Source: Butyrivibrio sp. MC2021 (GTDB taxonomy: Bacteria > Bacillota > Clostridia > Lachnospirales > Lachnospiraceae). From it: a DNA stretch of 39,182 nucleotides. The stretch spans positions 1 to 39,182 of the forward strand of contig NZ_JHXX01000020.1 in the NCBI RefSeq assembly GCF_000621605.1, written 5' to 3'. This document shows, piece after piece, positions 1-7,381 of this stretch (position 1 is its first letter; each line of letters starts with the position of its first letter). The notes beneath the pieces were generated by a model that had not been told where the DNA came from, ran no database searches, and saw only the letters and a list, made by a program, of their open reading frames with translations. Position numbers and translations under genes: made by a program.

Positions 1-6
1 AGAGAG

Positions 7-28
7 TGTCAAGTTAAGTGTGTAAGTT
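7..28. repeat. Left terminal inverted repeat of an IS256-like element
   Basis: A 13-bp core (AAGTGTGTAAGTT, 16-28) is repeated in inverted orientation at 2446-2458, with partial matching outward to about position 7. The outermost bases (GAGAGTGTCAAGTT) look like an IS256-family end. The window begins here, so no flanking target duplication can be tested. Confidence 0.55.
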
Positions 29-41
29 TTTTAATTTTATT

Positions 42-72
42 AAAATCGGTGGTCTCGTTGATCACCGATTTT
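42..72 (-). terminator. Rho-independent terminator after the flavoprotein gene
   Basis: A 10-bp stem (AAAATCGGTG / CACCGATTTT) with an 11-nt loop lies 30 nt past the stop of the 103-666 gene. On the minus strand it runs into a T-rich tract. It sits just inside the left repeat. Confidence 0.6.
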
Positions 73-102
73 TATGTGGTAAGATTTTGCTGCAAAACTA
101 TA

Positions 103-666
103 TTAAACGATATTTTTGCCTGCCAATCGCTGCTGTTTTACAAATTTGGTTATATCTTCAATAGCTTTTTCAACTGTCAGCAAGTCACCATTAATACTTT
201 TCTTGCCGTACTTTTTGGCAGATAAGAATAGTATATCCGGGTTATTCTCTGTTTGATAAGCTAATGCTTTTATGAAATTGTCTTCATTAGTATTGCTGAG
301 AACTATACAGCGTTTAGGGACGCGTAAATACGCATCAAGCATTTCTGGTCTGCCTTGAAAATAACATTGACTACGTTCATTAAAAATGAAGTAATTCGCA
401 CATGGGTAATCACAGTAGTTGGGCAAAATAAAATAAGCTACATCGCTTTGAGTAATTGTTTCTAAAAGCCTGCATTCCATGTCGTAAATATAAACACAAG
501 CTTCCCGCTCTTTGAAGCACTCATAATTACACCTGCCGCAGGCATGAATTTCAAACTCTGAAAAATCATACAACACAGACTCTGAATTCATTGATTGAAT
601 CAATTTTCCTACCTGCGCACAGTTTCCGTCATGTCTTGAACTGAATGATATTATTGTTGTTTTCAT
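103..666 (-). CDS. NAD(P)H-dependent FMN reductase / iron-sulfur flavoprotein-like protein
   Basis: This is a 187-residue flavodoxin-fold protein. Its N-terminus MKTTIISFSSRHDGNC matches the FMN phosphate-binding loop of NADPH-dependent FMN reductases (S-S-R-x-x-G-N). Cysteines near residues 43-57 are spaced C-x2-C-x3-C-x6-C, close to the compact cluster of iron-sulfur flavoproteins, so a 4Fe-4S site is possible. The family moves electrons between NAD(P)H, flavin and acceptors in the cytoplasm; the substrate here is unknown. It is the last gene of a run behind the transposase, 48 bp after the previous gene, and ends at a hairpin terminator. It may be cargo of the IS256-like element. Confidence 0.65.
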   Translation of the reverse strand: MKTTIISFSSRHDGNCAQVGKLIQSMNSESVLYDFSEFEIHACGRCNYECFKEREACVYIYDMECRLLETITQSDVAYFILPNYCDYPCANYFIFNERSQCYFQGRPEMLDAYLRVPKRCIVLSNTNEDNFIKALAYQTENNPDILFLSAKKYGKKSINGDLLTVEKAIEDITKFVKQQRLAGKNIV

Positions 667-714
667 ATGATGTATCCTTAATCATTTATTGGGGTATTAA
701 GAGTAATGAGCTAT

Positions 715-1086
715 TTAAAAGGGAAGACCAGCAGTAGGATTCTTAAGAAACTCATCATCAAGAATAGGGCCACTACTTTCAGAGCAGTTATCATCATCAT
801 CCCATCCATAATAATTTAGCGCGAATTTACGGGCTTCATCAGTGGACATACCCTTGGTATGAGTGCGGATGTATTCTTCATCGCGATAAACTTCAAGAAA
901 TGGGATAGGAACACCACCGTCATACCAACCGCCGGAACTGTTCTCGTAAACACTATGACCATCTTTCACCCATTCTCGAACAGCACGCTGTTCTTTCTTG
1001 GTCATGGGTGTGTGCTTGATATAATCTTTATACTGTTCTTCAAGCAATGTTCTTGTTTCTTCAGGTAGATATTTGTTAAACTTCAT
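715..1086 (-). CDS. Hypothetical acidic protein downstream of transposase
   Basis: This 123-residue protein belongs to no family I recognise. It is soluble, with a basic helical N-terminus, a YxNSSGGWYDGG-like central patch, and a strongly acidic stretch (DDDDNCSESS) near the end. The start at 1086 is preceded by GGAG with an 8-nt spacer. It begins 25 bp after the transposase stop and precedes the flavoprotein gene by 48 bp, so all three are probably co-transcribed. Its position inside the candidate element suggests cargo or an accessory protein, but nothing in the sequence shows a function. Confidence 0.5.
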   Translation of the reverse strand: MKFNKYLPEETRTLLEEQYKDYIKHTPMTKKEQRAVREWVKDGHSVYENSSGGWYDGGVPIPFLEVYRDEEYIRTHTKGMSTDEARKFALNYYGWDDDDNCSESSGPILDDEFLKNPTAGLPF

Positions 1087-1111
1087 CGATGGTGCTCCTT
1101 AATAATCATTA

Positions 1112-2374
1112 TCAATACTTTTCGTAACGCATAATACGTTTCTGGATGGCTTCGTCCATTGCAAGCTGGTTTCTGACAAGAGCCCAGTTGGATACCGGAC
1201 GATTATTCCATTTCTTGTAGAGCTCTGTAATGCGAAGGTACAGAGCTTTTAGAACAGAATCTTCGCTAGGGAAAGATCCCTTCTTGGTTACTTTTCTGAA
1301 GCTGGAATTAACAGATTCAATGGCATTTGTAGTATACATAACCTTACGTACAGCACTGCCATAATTGAAGAGCTGTTCTACATGATTCCAGTTTCTAACC
1401 CATACATCTACAGCACCGGGATACTTGCTCCAATTCTGCTTAAAACGATCAAACTCAGCCACAGCAGCTTTCAGGCTAACTGCACCATAAACCTTTTTAA
1501 GCTGCGAGGTATATGCCTTATAATCTTTTGAAGGAATATATTTGATAGAGTTGCGGATGAGATGAACGATACAGCGCTGAACAACTACATCCTTGAAGAT
1601 GGATTTTGCACCTTCTTCAAGACCTGATACACCATCCATGCTGATAAACAGTACATCTTCAACGCCTCTGGACTTGATCTCGTCAAATATCTGCATCCAG
1701 TAATGTTTGCCTTCAGCTTCGCCGATCCAGATACCTAAGATATCCTTAATTCCATTTATATCATAGCCAAGGATAACATATACGGCGCAACTTTTTGTCT
1801 CCATTTCACGGCGTATATTTACATACAAGCAATCTACAAAAAGAAATGGATAGAACTTCTTGAGTGGTCTGTTCTGCCATTCATGGGCAGTATCAATTAC
1901 CTTGTCAGTTATATTTGATATCATCTCTGCGGATATCTCAAAGCCGTATATCTGCTCAATGGTATCAGCTATATCACGCTGGCTCATGCCTTTAGCATAC
2001 ATAGCAATTACCTTGTCTTCGATACCACTGACATCCCTTGAACGCTTAGGAATAATCTGAGGCTCAAAAGAACCATCTCTGTCTCTTGGAGACTGTATCT
2101 CTATGTCTCCCATGGTTGTCTTGAGTGTCTTATTGGTGTATCCGTTACGTCTGTTGGAGGTAGCCTTATAGCCGTGATCATTGGACTCATAACCAAGATG
2201 GTCATCCATTTCTCCTTGCAGCATAGCCTCAAACATAGGACCAAATATATCCTTTATAGCATTCTGCATGTCCTGTGCATTCTGAGGCTGGTACTGTTCA
2301 ATGATAGATTGTGCAATAGCCCTGCCTACCTCATTCCTCTTGTTCTTCCTGGGTGCCATGATTTCTGTGTTCAT
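1112..2374 (-). CDS. IS256-family transposase (DDE, Mutator-like)
   Basis: At 420 residues this is full length for the IS256/Mutator group. It cuts and joins the element ends by DDE chemistry. The expected acidic residues are visible in order: Asp in FVDCLYVN, Asp in SMDGVSG, and Glu in TTNAIESVNSSFRK near the C-terminus. The N-terminal part carries the family's MDDHLGYESNDH and NRRNGYTNKT blocks. The start at 2374 has an AAAGGA site upstream. No frameshift or stop is visible, so it may be active. The right inverted repeat is about 70 bp upstream of the start; on the other side the extra genes intervene before a repeat is found. Confidence 0.93.
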   Translation of the reverse strand: MNTEIMAPRKNKRNEVGRAIAQSIIEQYQPQNAQDMQNAIKDIFGPMFEAMLQGEMDDHLGYESNDHGYKATSNRRNGYTNKTLKTTMGDIEIQSPRDRDGSFEPQIIPKRSRDVSGIEDKVIAMYAKGMSQRDIADTIEQIYGFEISAEMISNITDKVIDTAHEWQNRPLKKFYPFLFVDCLYVNIRREMETKSCAVYVILGYDINGIKDILGIWIGEAEGKHYWMQIFDEIKSRGVEDVLFISMDGVSGLEEGAKSIFKDVVVQRCIVHLIRNSIKYIPSKDYKAYTSQLKKVYGAVSLKAAVAEFDRFKQNWSKYPGAVDVWVRNWNHVEQLFNYGSAVRKVMYTTNAIESVNSSFRKVTKKGSFPSEDSVLKALYLRITELYKKWNNRPVSNWALVRNQLAMDEAIQKRIMRYEKY

Positions 2375-2445
2375 TCCTTTCAGTCCTTTCTTCTAATGTA
2401 CCGCACCCTATAACATAAATAAAGTGCGTAAGTTAATGGTTACTC

Positions 2446-2464
2446 AACTTACACACTTTATTTT
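2446..2464. repeat. Right terminal inverted repeat of the IS256-like element
   Basis: AACTTACACACTT (2446-2458) is the exact reverse complement of the core at 16-28. A second, looser copy of the motif in the opposite orientation (AAGTGCGTAAGTT) lies just inside at about 2421-2433. Confidence 0.55.
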
Positions 2465-2520
2465 ACATAGTCAAGAAACAGGCCAAACTCCCTCTGAGTA
2501 CAGGAAAAAGCATAAGTAAA

Positions 2521-2655
2521 TCATTGTATTAATACCATCAACTGAATCGCATTGGACCAGTCCTCGTCTGTCATTTCACTACTACTCTTGTTTAAAGTTT
2601 TTGAAAAGTTCCACAGGTCACTACATATATTATAGAAAAGTTTCTGTTGGTCCAT
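2521..2655 (-). CDS. Small hypothetical protein (44 aa)
   Basis: A 44-codon reading frame starts MDQQKLFYNICSDLWNF and has an acidic middle (EMTDEDWSNAIQ). An AAGGA site lies 6 nt before the ATG. The composition (regular charges, Trp and Tyr) looks coding, and it resembles short Lachnospiraceae hypothetical proteins with an LW.F..L pattern. The stop is about 60 bp from the IS right end, so the frame may be a 3'-shortened version of a longer gene. Function unknown. Confidence 0.4.
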   Translation of the reverse strand: MDQQKLFYNICSDLWNFSKTLNKSSSEMTDEDWSNAIQLMVLIQ

Positions 2656-2709
2656 CTTTATCCTTATCTAAATCATTCAAATGCCAAAAGTACTACCTTT
2701 TAATTGTAG

Positions 2710-2737
2710 CAAAAATCCGCCCACAAAGTGAGCGGAT
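2710..2737 (-). terminator. Terminator downstream of the DUF6465 gene
   Basis: Stem ATCCGC(C)CAC / GTG(A)GCGGAT with an AAA loop. On the minus strand it is followed by TTTTT. It lies 73 bp past the DUF6465 stop. Confidence 0.6.
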
Positions 2738-2809
2738 CCATAGGGTAATCCAAATTATTAGTAAGAATTACTTCTTGTTTACAGCATCCTTAAAATGTGT
2801 TTTGGCGGA

Positions 2810-3154
2810 TTAAAGGTCGTAGCTGCCCTCTACACCATCCATAACAAAGTAAACCTTATTATCTTCGGGCTTTACAAAGAGATCGATCTTCTTTACTGTT
2901 TCAGGATCACCGTTCATGTCATACTTGAGGACATTCTTTGCATTCTGTACAAGCTCGTCATATGAAAGATCCTTGCCAGCATACTGAAGAACTACATTAG
3001 CCTTAACATCTGTAGTAGCCTCAGCTTTTTTAGCAGAAGCCTTTTTGCTCTTTGCTTCTTCTGCTTTCTTTGCAACTGTTTCTACCAGCTTAGTAGCTGC
3101 GTTAGCGGCCTTGTTAGCTGTAGCCTTTGTGTTTGTCTTTTTTGCCTTTGCCAT
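2810..3154 (-). CDS. DUF6465 family protein
   Basis: The N-terminal half (about 50 residues) is a Lys/Ala/Thr-rich, probably disordered basic region. The C-terminal half has the DUF6465 pattern: VVLQYAGKDLSYDELVQNA, then DLFVKPEDNKVYFVMDG ending in an acidic tail. The family is common in Lachnospiraceae and has no known function; the basic tail would suit nucleic-acid or polyphosphate binding, which is inference only. An upstream in-frame ATG at 3160 is only 3 nt from the GGAG site, while the ATG at 3154 has a 9-nt spacer, so the latter is chosen. It is a single gene with its own terminator. Confidence 0.75.
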   Translation of the reverse strand: MAKAKKTNTKATANKAANAATKLVETVAKKAEEAKSKKASAKKAEATTDVKANVVLQYAGKDLSYDELVQNAKNVLKYDMNGDPETVKKIDLFVKPEDNKVYFVMDGVEGSYDL

Positions 3155-3324
3155 TTTCATAATCTCCTCTCACAAAAAATATTAACAATGTTGAATCCAT
3201 AATAGTCCCTTTAACACGCTAATGCAAGGCGGTGACCAAAAGGAAGGCTTGTCTACAACCGCTCAAACTCTTATCTGGTTCATGATTTTACCAATGCTGT
3301 CATGAAATACCAGATCCGCCTATT

Positions 3325-3735
3325 CTACTCAAGAATCAATTGTGGTTTAAAATCCAGATAATCTCCAGATACAAGCGAGTACTTTACACCATTATGCATC
3401 CCTTTATAGCTATCGTTAAACCTTTCTTTCCCATGGCAGTGGGCATATATTACCTGCTCTACTCCATATGCCTCAGCCATAAGTGTGAATCTGCTTCTCT
3501 TTTCCCATAGAGATGTAGGCGGATCCTCAATAAACTTCATGTCCTTTTCGCACTCTGACAGATTTCTGCCCCAACTGTGGTCTCCAACCAGTACCAAAGT
3601 ATCCTCTTCAGTAAGGAGCTTGTTGCAATTCTTCTCTATTTTTCTTTCGTGATTTCTCCATACCTTCCCAAACATATCCATCTTTTTATCCGTCTGGAAG
3701 GAAAGATGAAGGTCTCCAAGAGCATATAGTGCCAT
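3325..3735 (-). pseudogene. Metallophosphoesterase with in-frame internal deletion
   Basis: The N-terminus (MALYALGDLHLSF) and C-terminus (VKYSLVSGDYLDFKPQLIL) both match calcineurin-like metallophosphoesterases of about 230 residues. Only 136 residues are present. At about residue 71 (near 3522) the frame passes from DMKFIED directly into PPTSLWEKRSRF, which in relatives follows a catalytic HYPP motif. The segment between them, which normally carries the GNHD metal-binding motif and the His of HYPP, is absent. GD-x-SW and a modified YAHCHG motif remain. With the metal-site residues missing the product is unlikely to be active. The frame stays open, so a shortened protein could be made. Confidence 0.75.
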
Positions 3736-3761
3736 TTCTTATTCCTTATTAGTTTTGCAAA

Positions 3762-3785
3762 AGGCGGCACCGGATGGTACCGCCT
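3762..3785 (-). terminator. Hairpin after the membrane / XRE-HD operon
   Basis: Stem AGGCGG-C-ACC / GGT-A-CCGCCT with a GGAT loop and one mismatch. On the minus strand it is followed by TTTT. It lies about 170 bp past the stop at 3958, a weak terminator candidate for that operon. Confidence 0.4.
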
Positions 3786-3957
3786 CTGCTCCAAAGCCCT
3801 CCTTGTAGGGCTTGCTTCTCAATTATAACATCGATGCTGACGCCAGAAATGCTCTTCTTTTCGAAGTCCTGACCAACACGTTATCATCGCCATAAGGCTG
3901 GAATTCTTTTTTATTTTATCATCTGAGGAAAAAGAAATAACGTCTTGACTTTGTCGA

Positions 3958-4545
3958 TTATGGTAAATTCAAAACCATATAAAACACTACACAGATAACT
4001 GCAGTGCCTGCAACCATCAGCGCATATGCAACCGGCCACTTGCCATTCCTGTTAAAGCCATAAAAATCTTCCCATCTTTTCTCTTCCGGAGCATATACCA
4101 CATTGTATAGATAAAGAGGTGCATACAGCGCAACTGGGATAACCCCAATAAACGAGGCTAAGAAGCTAATCCCTCGTCTCTCAAACACGCACAGGGAGAT
4201 AATGGCAAGTAGCGGTGTTATCAGATGCATAAACAGATCGGACCCTGATAAAAGAGGCTTATATCCATATATCCTGCCCAGAAAGATTAGCACTGTCAGC
4301 ATAGTTACAGTAACTGCCGCAGTTCCCATCACCTTCAGGTAATACGCCCAGTCCTTATCTGGGAAAAGACACATGGCCAGAGCCGACACAGCACAGAGCA
4401 CATTACTCTGAGTTGTAAAATATCTGAAAGCCTTCTTTCCTCTTGCAGGGCTCCACTTACCATTTTCACGGAAGAACCTGACAACAAGGATTGTGGTGAT
4501 GACAATGATTATTATGTTAATGACAAGAGAAAAAACTGACCTCAT
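3958..4545 (-). CDS. Multi-pass membrane protein, Pr6Pr-like
   Basis: About 195 residues with five to six hydrophobic segments and no signal peptide. The RYFTTQSNVLCAV block and the later PLLSGSDLFMHLITPLLA resemble Pr6Pr / FAR-17a-AIG1-like bacterial membrane proteins, whose role is not established. The chosen ATG (4545) forms TGATG with the stop of the upstream XRE-HD gene and has AGAGG 8 nt away. A GTG at 4548 is the alternative. The overlap implies translational coupling in a three-gene operon, so it probably works with the HD hydrolase, but the sequence does not say how. Confidence 0.6.
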   Translation of the reverse strand: MRSVFSLVINIIIIVITTILVVRFFRENGKWSPARGKKAFRYFTTQSNVLCAVSALAMCLFPDKDWAYYLKVMGTAAVTVTMLTVLIFLGRIYGYKPLLSGSDLFMHLITPLLAIISLCVFERRGISFLASFIGVIPVALYAPLYLYNVVYAPEEKRWEDFYGFNRNGKWPVAYALMVAGTAVICVVFYMVLNLP

Positions 4546-5360
4546 CACATCAACCTCTTGTATATATCCAGCATACTTTCAATCTGGTACTTTAACAGCC
4601 ATGCTGCATTATTGTACTCAGTGGTATTTTTAATGGCTTTTATCAGTGGCGGATAGTATTCTTCTGTTTCTCTGATCATCCTATATATTCTTTCTCTGCT
4701 AAGTCCCCAGGACATGGTTGTCAAATTATTACACCTATCCATACATTTAACGAGTGCTGCTTTAGGATTCTTTTCAATCTTCTGGTAATATGCACTTATT
4801 ATCTCTTGACGGTTATCATCAGTAGTTTTTTCACAAGTCAGAAGCTTAATCAATTCTTTAGTTTCATCATTTACTGGAAGGTCCTCATATTTACAATTGC
4901 AATCCTCAATGACATCATGCAATAAGCAAGCAGCTATTATCTCATCTTCAATAATATCCATGGACAGCGCGTGGCATGCCAGGTTCAAAGGATGATAGAT
5001 ATACGGAGTCGATGACCGCTTCCTATTCTGTCCCTCATGTGCAGCAACAGCGAAGTCCATAGCCTTCAAGGTATTGGCGAGCTTGTAATTACGGGCAGAT
5101 GTCTTAACATATGTTTTCATGTGCTCCCAATCATATATTGTGTCCCTTGTCTTGAAGGTGTTCCGTTTCTCTTCAGCAATAGCAGACACAGAAACATCAA
5201 ATAACTCCGCCAGCTTTATCAACTTCTCAGTATCAGGCTTGTATTCATCACGCTCCCATGAAGAAACTGCTTGAAAACTAATCCCCAATGCTTCCGCAAC
5301 CTGATCCTGTGTTAGCTTCCGCTCTTCCCTTAATGCTTTGATGTTATTACCTATACTCAT
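4545..5360 (-). CDS. XRE helix-turn-helix fused to SpoT-type HD hydrolase domain
   Basis: Residues 1-65 form an XRE (Cro/cI) domain: LREERKLTQDQVAEALGISF followed by a recognition helix with AVSSWERDEYKPD. Residues 95-265 form an HD phosphohydrolase of the RelA/SpoT hydrolase or Mesh1 type: AHEGQNRKRSSTPYIYHP, then the LLHDVIED metal-binding HD, then KCMDRCNNLT. Families with this fold hydrolyse (p)ppGpp or related nucleotides using Mn2+. There is no synthetase domain. The start overlaps the upstream gene by 4 nt (ATGA) behind a GGAGG site, and the stop overlaps the membrane gene. The HTH would let the protein act as a regulator that senses or destroys an alarmone; that coupling is inference. 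Confidence 0.8.
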   Translation of the reverse strand: MSIGNNIKALREERKLTQDQVAEALGISFQAVSSWERDEYKPDTEKLIKLAELFDVSVSAIAEEKRNTFKTRDTIYDWEHMKTYVKTSARNYKLANTLKAMDFAVAAHEGQNRKRSSTPYIYHPLNLACHALSMDIIEDEIIAACLLHDVIEDCNCKYEDLPVNDETKELIKLLTCEKTTDDNRQEIISAYYQKIEKNPKAALVKCMDRCNNLTTMSWGLSRERIYRMIRETEEYYPPLIKAIKNTTEYNNAAWLLKYQIESMLDIYKRLM

Positions 5361-5611
5361 ATGACACCTCCGCTCAGAACCCTTGCCTGCTCGTAAGATA
5401 TTTCCTCGATTTCATCCATAACATCCGTATTGCCTATTCCATAAGGTGACTCTGGTGGCTCTGATGGATCATAGCCCATCAGCCTATCCATAATCTCATT
5501 ATTGTTGTCTTGTTCCCAAGCTCCATCCCTCAAAATGAAATACTTACCGCCATCCTTTTTCCCTAACCGTCGTCCCAAAATTAGATAATATCTCGTATCT
5601 ATGTTATTCAT
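5357..5611 (-). CDS. Small hypothetical protein, first gene of the XRE-HD operon
   Basis: 84 residues, acidic, soluble, no transmembrane segment. It has the pattern YYLILGRRLGKKDGGKYFILR followed by MDRLMGYDPSEPPESPYGIG and a helical acidic end (MDEIEEISYEQA). I recognise it only as a recurring short clostridial hypothetical protein. An AGGAGG site sits 9 nt before the ATG. It overlaps the XRE-HD start by 4 nt, so the two are translated together. Confidence 0.6.
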   Translation of the reverse strand: MNNIDTRYYLILGRRLGKKDGGKYFILRDGAWEQDNNNEIMDRLMGYDPSEPPESPYGIGNTDVMDEIEEISYEQARVLSGGVI

Positions 5612-5785
5612 GCCACCTTCCTCCTATGCTTATATATTAGGAAAGAAGCCACTTTTATTCTAGCGAGTACAGATTTATCTTTCAATAATAAACTCAAGGT
5701 ATACTTGAGTTTAATGGGCCGGTACAAAACCACTTAATTTGGGGAATACATTATGCGATATAAAGAATGAGCGCTTGATAGTAGG

Positions 5786-5814
5786 TTGAATTATACCTAT
5801 TATTTATATATAAT
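5786..5814 (+). promoter_or_regulatory. Sigma-70-type promoter of the phd-doc module
   Basis: TTGAAT (5786-5791) and TATAAT (5809-5814) with a 17-bp spacer, about 28 nt upstream of the antitoxin ATG. The spacer and -10 region are rich in ATTATA/TATAAT inverted half-sites, a plausible site for antitoxin autorepression. Confidence 0.65.
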
Positions 5815-5841
5815 TTAATCACAGAAAGAGAGGTACTTCAC

Positions 5842-6084
5842 ATGACAGTAGATACAAGTATCATGGTCTCCATTACCGAAGCCAATCGTAATTTTTCAAA
5901 AGTAGCAAAACTTGTTGAGGAGAAAGGTGCAGCGCTTATTCTCAAGAATAATACTCCCTGTTTTCTCATCACAGATATAAGAAAAACTGACGAGAACGAT
6001 GAAGCATCTGACGAGGATGTTCTTGCCATTTCACAGAAGCTCATGGCACAAAACAAAGAAGCTTATGAGGTGCTGGCAAAGTGA
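5842..6084 (+). CDS. phd: Phd/YefM-family antitoxin
   Basis: 80 residues. The N-terminus MVSITEANRNFSKVAKLVEEKGAA is the Phd/YefM DNA-binding fold (ITEA..NF motif), followed by LILKNNTPCFLITDI. The acidic C-terminal tail (about residues 48-80) would be the flexible part that folds onto and blocks the toxin. The family neutralises the Doc/RelE-type partner and represses its own operon. An AGAGAGG site lies 8 nt upstream. The stop overlaps the toxin's GTG start (GTGA), so translation is coupled. Confidence 0.88.
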   Translation: MTVDTSIMVSITEANRNFSKVAKLVEEKGAALILKNNTPCFLITDIRKTDENDEASDEDVLAISQKLMAQNKEAYEVLAK

Positions 6085-6458
6085 AAAGACTTACTCAGAA
6101 ACAGGTACTCATGATGCACAAGCAGCTCGTTGAACAGACCGGTGGCAGCGACAAGGTTTTGGATTATGCTCTCTTGGACTCTGCGCTGGAGAATCCATTT
6201 CAGACCTTTGATGGAAAAGAGCTGTACCCTACCATCCAGGAAAAAGCTGCCCGACTAGGCTTTGGACTTATCAAGAACCACTGCATGGAAGACGGCAACA
6301 AGAGAATCGGCGCTCATACCATGCTCGTTTTCCTGGCACTTAATGGTATTGAACTTCAATACACGCAGAAAGAACTTTATGAGATAATCCTCGACATTGC
6401 TGCAAGTATAAAAGACTATGAAGATCTTTTACAGTGGGTGATAGATCACCAGATCTAA
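6081..6458 (+). CDS. doc: Doc-like Fic-domain toxin
   Basis: 125 residues, normal Doc length. Doc proteins phosphorylate EF-Tu with the Fic active site and stop translation until neutralised by Phd. The Fic loop is at about residues 73-81 as H-C-M-E-D-G-N-K-R: the catalytic His, acidic residue, GN and Arg are present, but the usual Phe two residues after His is Met. The DxALLDSALENPFQTF block upstream is typical of Doc. It starts at GTG overlapping the antitoxin stop. The frame is intact, so the module is probably functional. Confidence 0.88.
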   Translation: MKRLTQKQVLMMHKQLVEQTGGSDKVLDYALLDSALENPFQTFDGKELYPTIQEKAARLGFGLIKNHCMEDGNKRIGAHTMLVFLALNGIELQYTQKELYEIILDIAASIKDYEDLLQWVIDHQI

Positions 6459-6464
6459 CGAACA

Positions 6465-6494
6465 ATGGGCGGTACGTTCAAACGCTCCGCCCAT
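6465..6494. terminator. Hairpin between convergent doc and flavodoxin genes
   Basis: An 8-bp outer stem ATGGGCGG / CCGCCCAT encloses an inner CGTT-CA-AACG stem. It lies between two genes that end toward each other. Neither side has a clear U-tract, so termination efficiency is uncertain. Confidence 0.45.
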
Positions 6495-6507
6495 ACTTAT
6501 GCTCTAT

Positions 6508-6960
6508 TTAAATAAGATTATTGTAAAATTCTACCGCGCTCTTTATCTCTTCATCCGTAGGATGCCCCTTCTGAATTCCACCAACAAGCTTGAAAGGCCC
6601 AAAGCTGTCAAATCCCTTACAAAGATACTTTCCAACCTCAACACACTGCTTATCAGCCGCGATTTTGCTTATTCCCTTGAAATAGCTCTTCATCGGATTC
6701 CCACAAGTGGCCATGAAAAAGACCTTTTTCTGTGGTGGAAGGTTTACCCGGGCGAAGTTTAAAACCTGCTCAGCAAACTCTCCATAGTAAATACCGCTGG
6801 CAAAACCGATTACATCATATCCATGAAGATCCTGCTCGCGCTTCTGCGTCACATTAAAAGAGATTACAGATGGTGTAGAAATATTTGATATGGAATCATC
6901 TTTTTGATGATGATAATTGAGATGGTATGATGCAGTATACAGCCAGTGATAACAACGCAT
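6508..6960 (-). pseudogene. Flavodoxin family gene with a damaged N-terminus
   Basis: From NVTQKREQDLHGYD onward (about residue 36) the protein follows flavodoxin-family relatives closely: IGFASGIYYGEFAEQVLNFA, FFMATCGNP, then LCKGFDSFGPFK. The first 35 residues do not form the expected strand and FMN phosphate-binding loop. Pieces of a plausible N-terminus appear scattered over two frames (VVITGC in one, YTASYH..YHHQ in the other, then back), which points to frameshifts. No ribosome binding site precedes the ATG. Probably no longer makes a flavin-binding protein. Confidence 0.6.
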
Positions 6961-6978
6961 ATTATGGAGGTATGAACT

Positions 6979-7261
6979 ATGAGTGATATGGAAGACTATA
7001 AATAAAGATAGTATTGATGAATTTCTTCAATTTAAGGCAGCATTTGAAGAGGCTGAGGCCGATATAGCCCCAGAATTTGATCCAGCCGAATATGCTGCTG
7101 ATGCTACTTTTTTTGCTTGGAAAGCAAAGGTTGTGTACGACAGTTTCCTAAAGCAAGGCTTTACCCAAACAGAGGCGAAAGATTTTATTGTTGCCATGCT
7201 TAAAAAGGTGACTATACAATCCTTTGAGTTACTATTATTTTTTGAAACGCTCAGGCTTTGA
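6979..7261 (+). pseudogene. Small hypothetical gene with a probable early frameshift
   Basis: A good GGAGG site is 8 nt before the ATG at 6979, but that frame stops after MSDMEDYK. The neighbouring frame, readable from a GTG at 6983, gives a coherent acidic protein (SIDEFLQFKAAFEEAEADIA, then AYDAT-like and FTQTEAKDFIVAMLKK). One base gained or lost near 7000 would join start and body. Alternatively the GTG, 12 nt from the site, is the true start. The last 20 residues look random, so the 3' end may also be altered. Function unknown. Confidence 0.45.
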
Positions 7262-7381
7262 CAAAAGAGTGCCTGGGTGTTATTATAAAAAGAAAACGCT
7301 TTAACACATTAACGCTGCACTTCGCTAAATGCAGGTTTATCGAATAGTTATGAGGTTTAGCATAATCATTCAACCTACAGG

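Larger units (their letters stand above)
7..2464 (-). mobile_element. IS256-family element, possibly with two passenger genes
   Basis: The segment lies between the 13-bp inverted repeats and holds a full-length IS256-family transposase plus two more genes on the same strand. Only 25 bp separate the transposase stop from the next start, and I see no inverted repeat in that gap. The left end of the element therefore seems to lie beyond the extra genes. The alternative is that the left repeat belongs to a second IS copy at the contig end and the two genes are ordinary chromosome. Confidence 0.45.

Noticed and set aside
2601..2813. 70-codon plus-strand frame near 2.7 kb
   Set aside because: No ribosome binding site, and it covers the terminator of the DUF6465 gene and part of a better small minus-strand frame.
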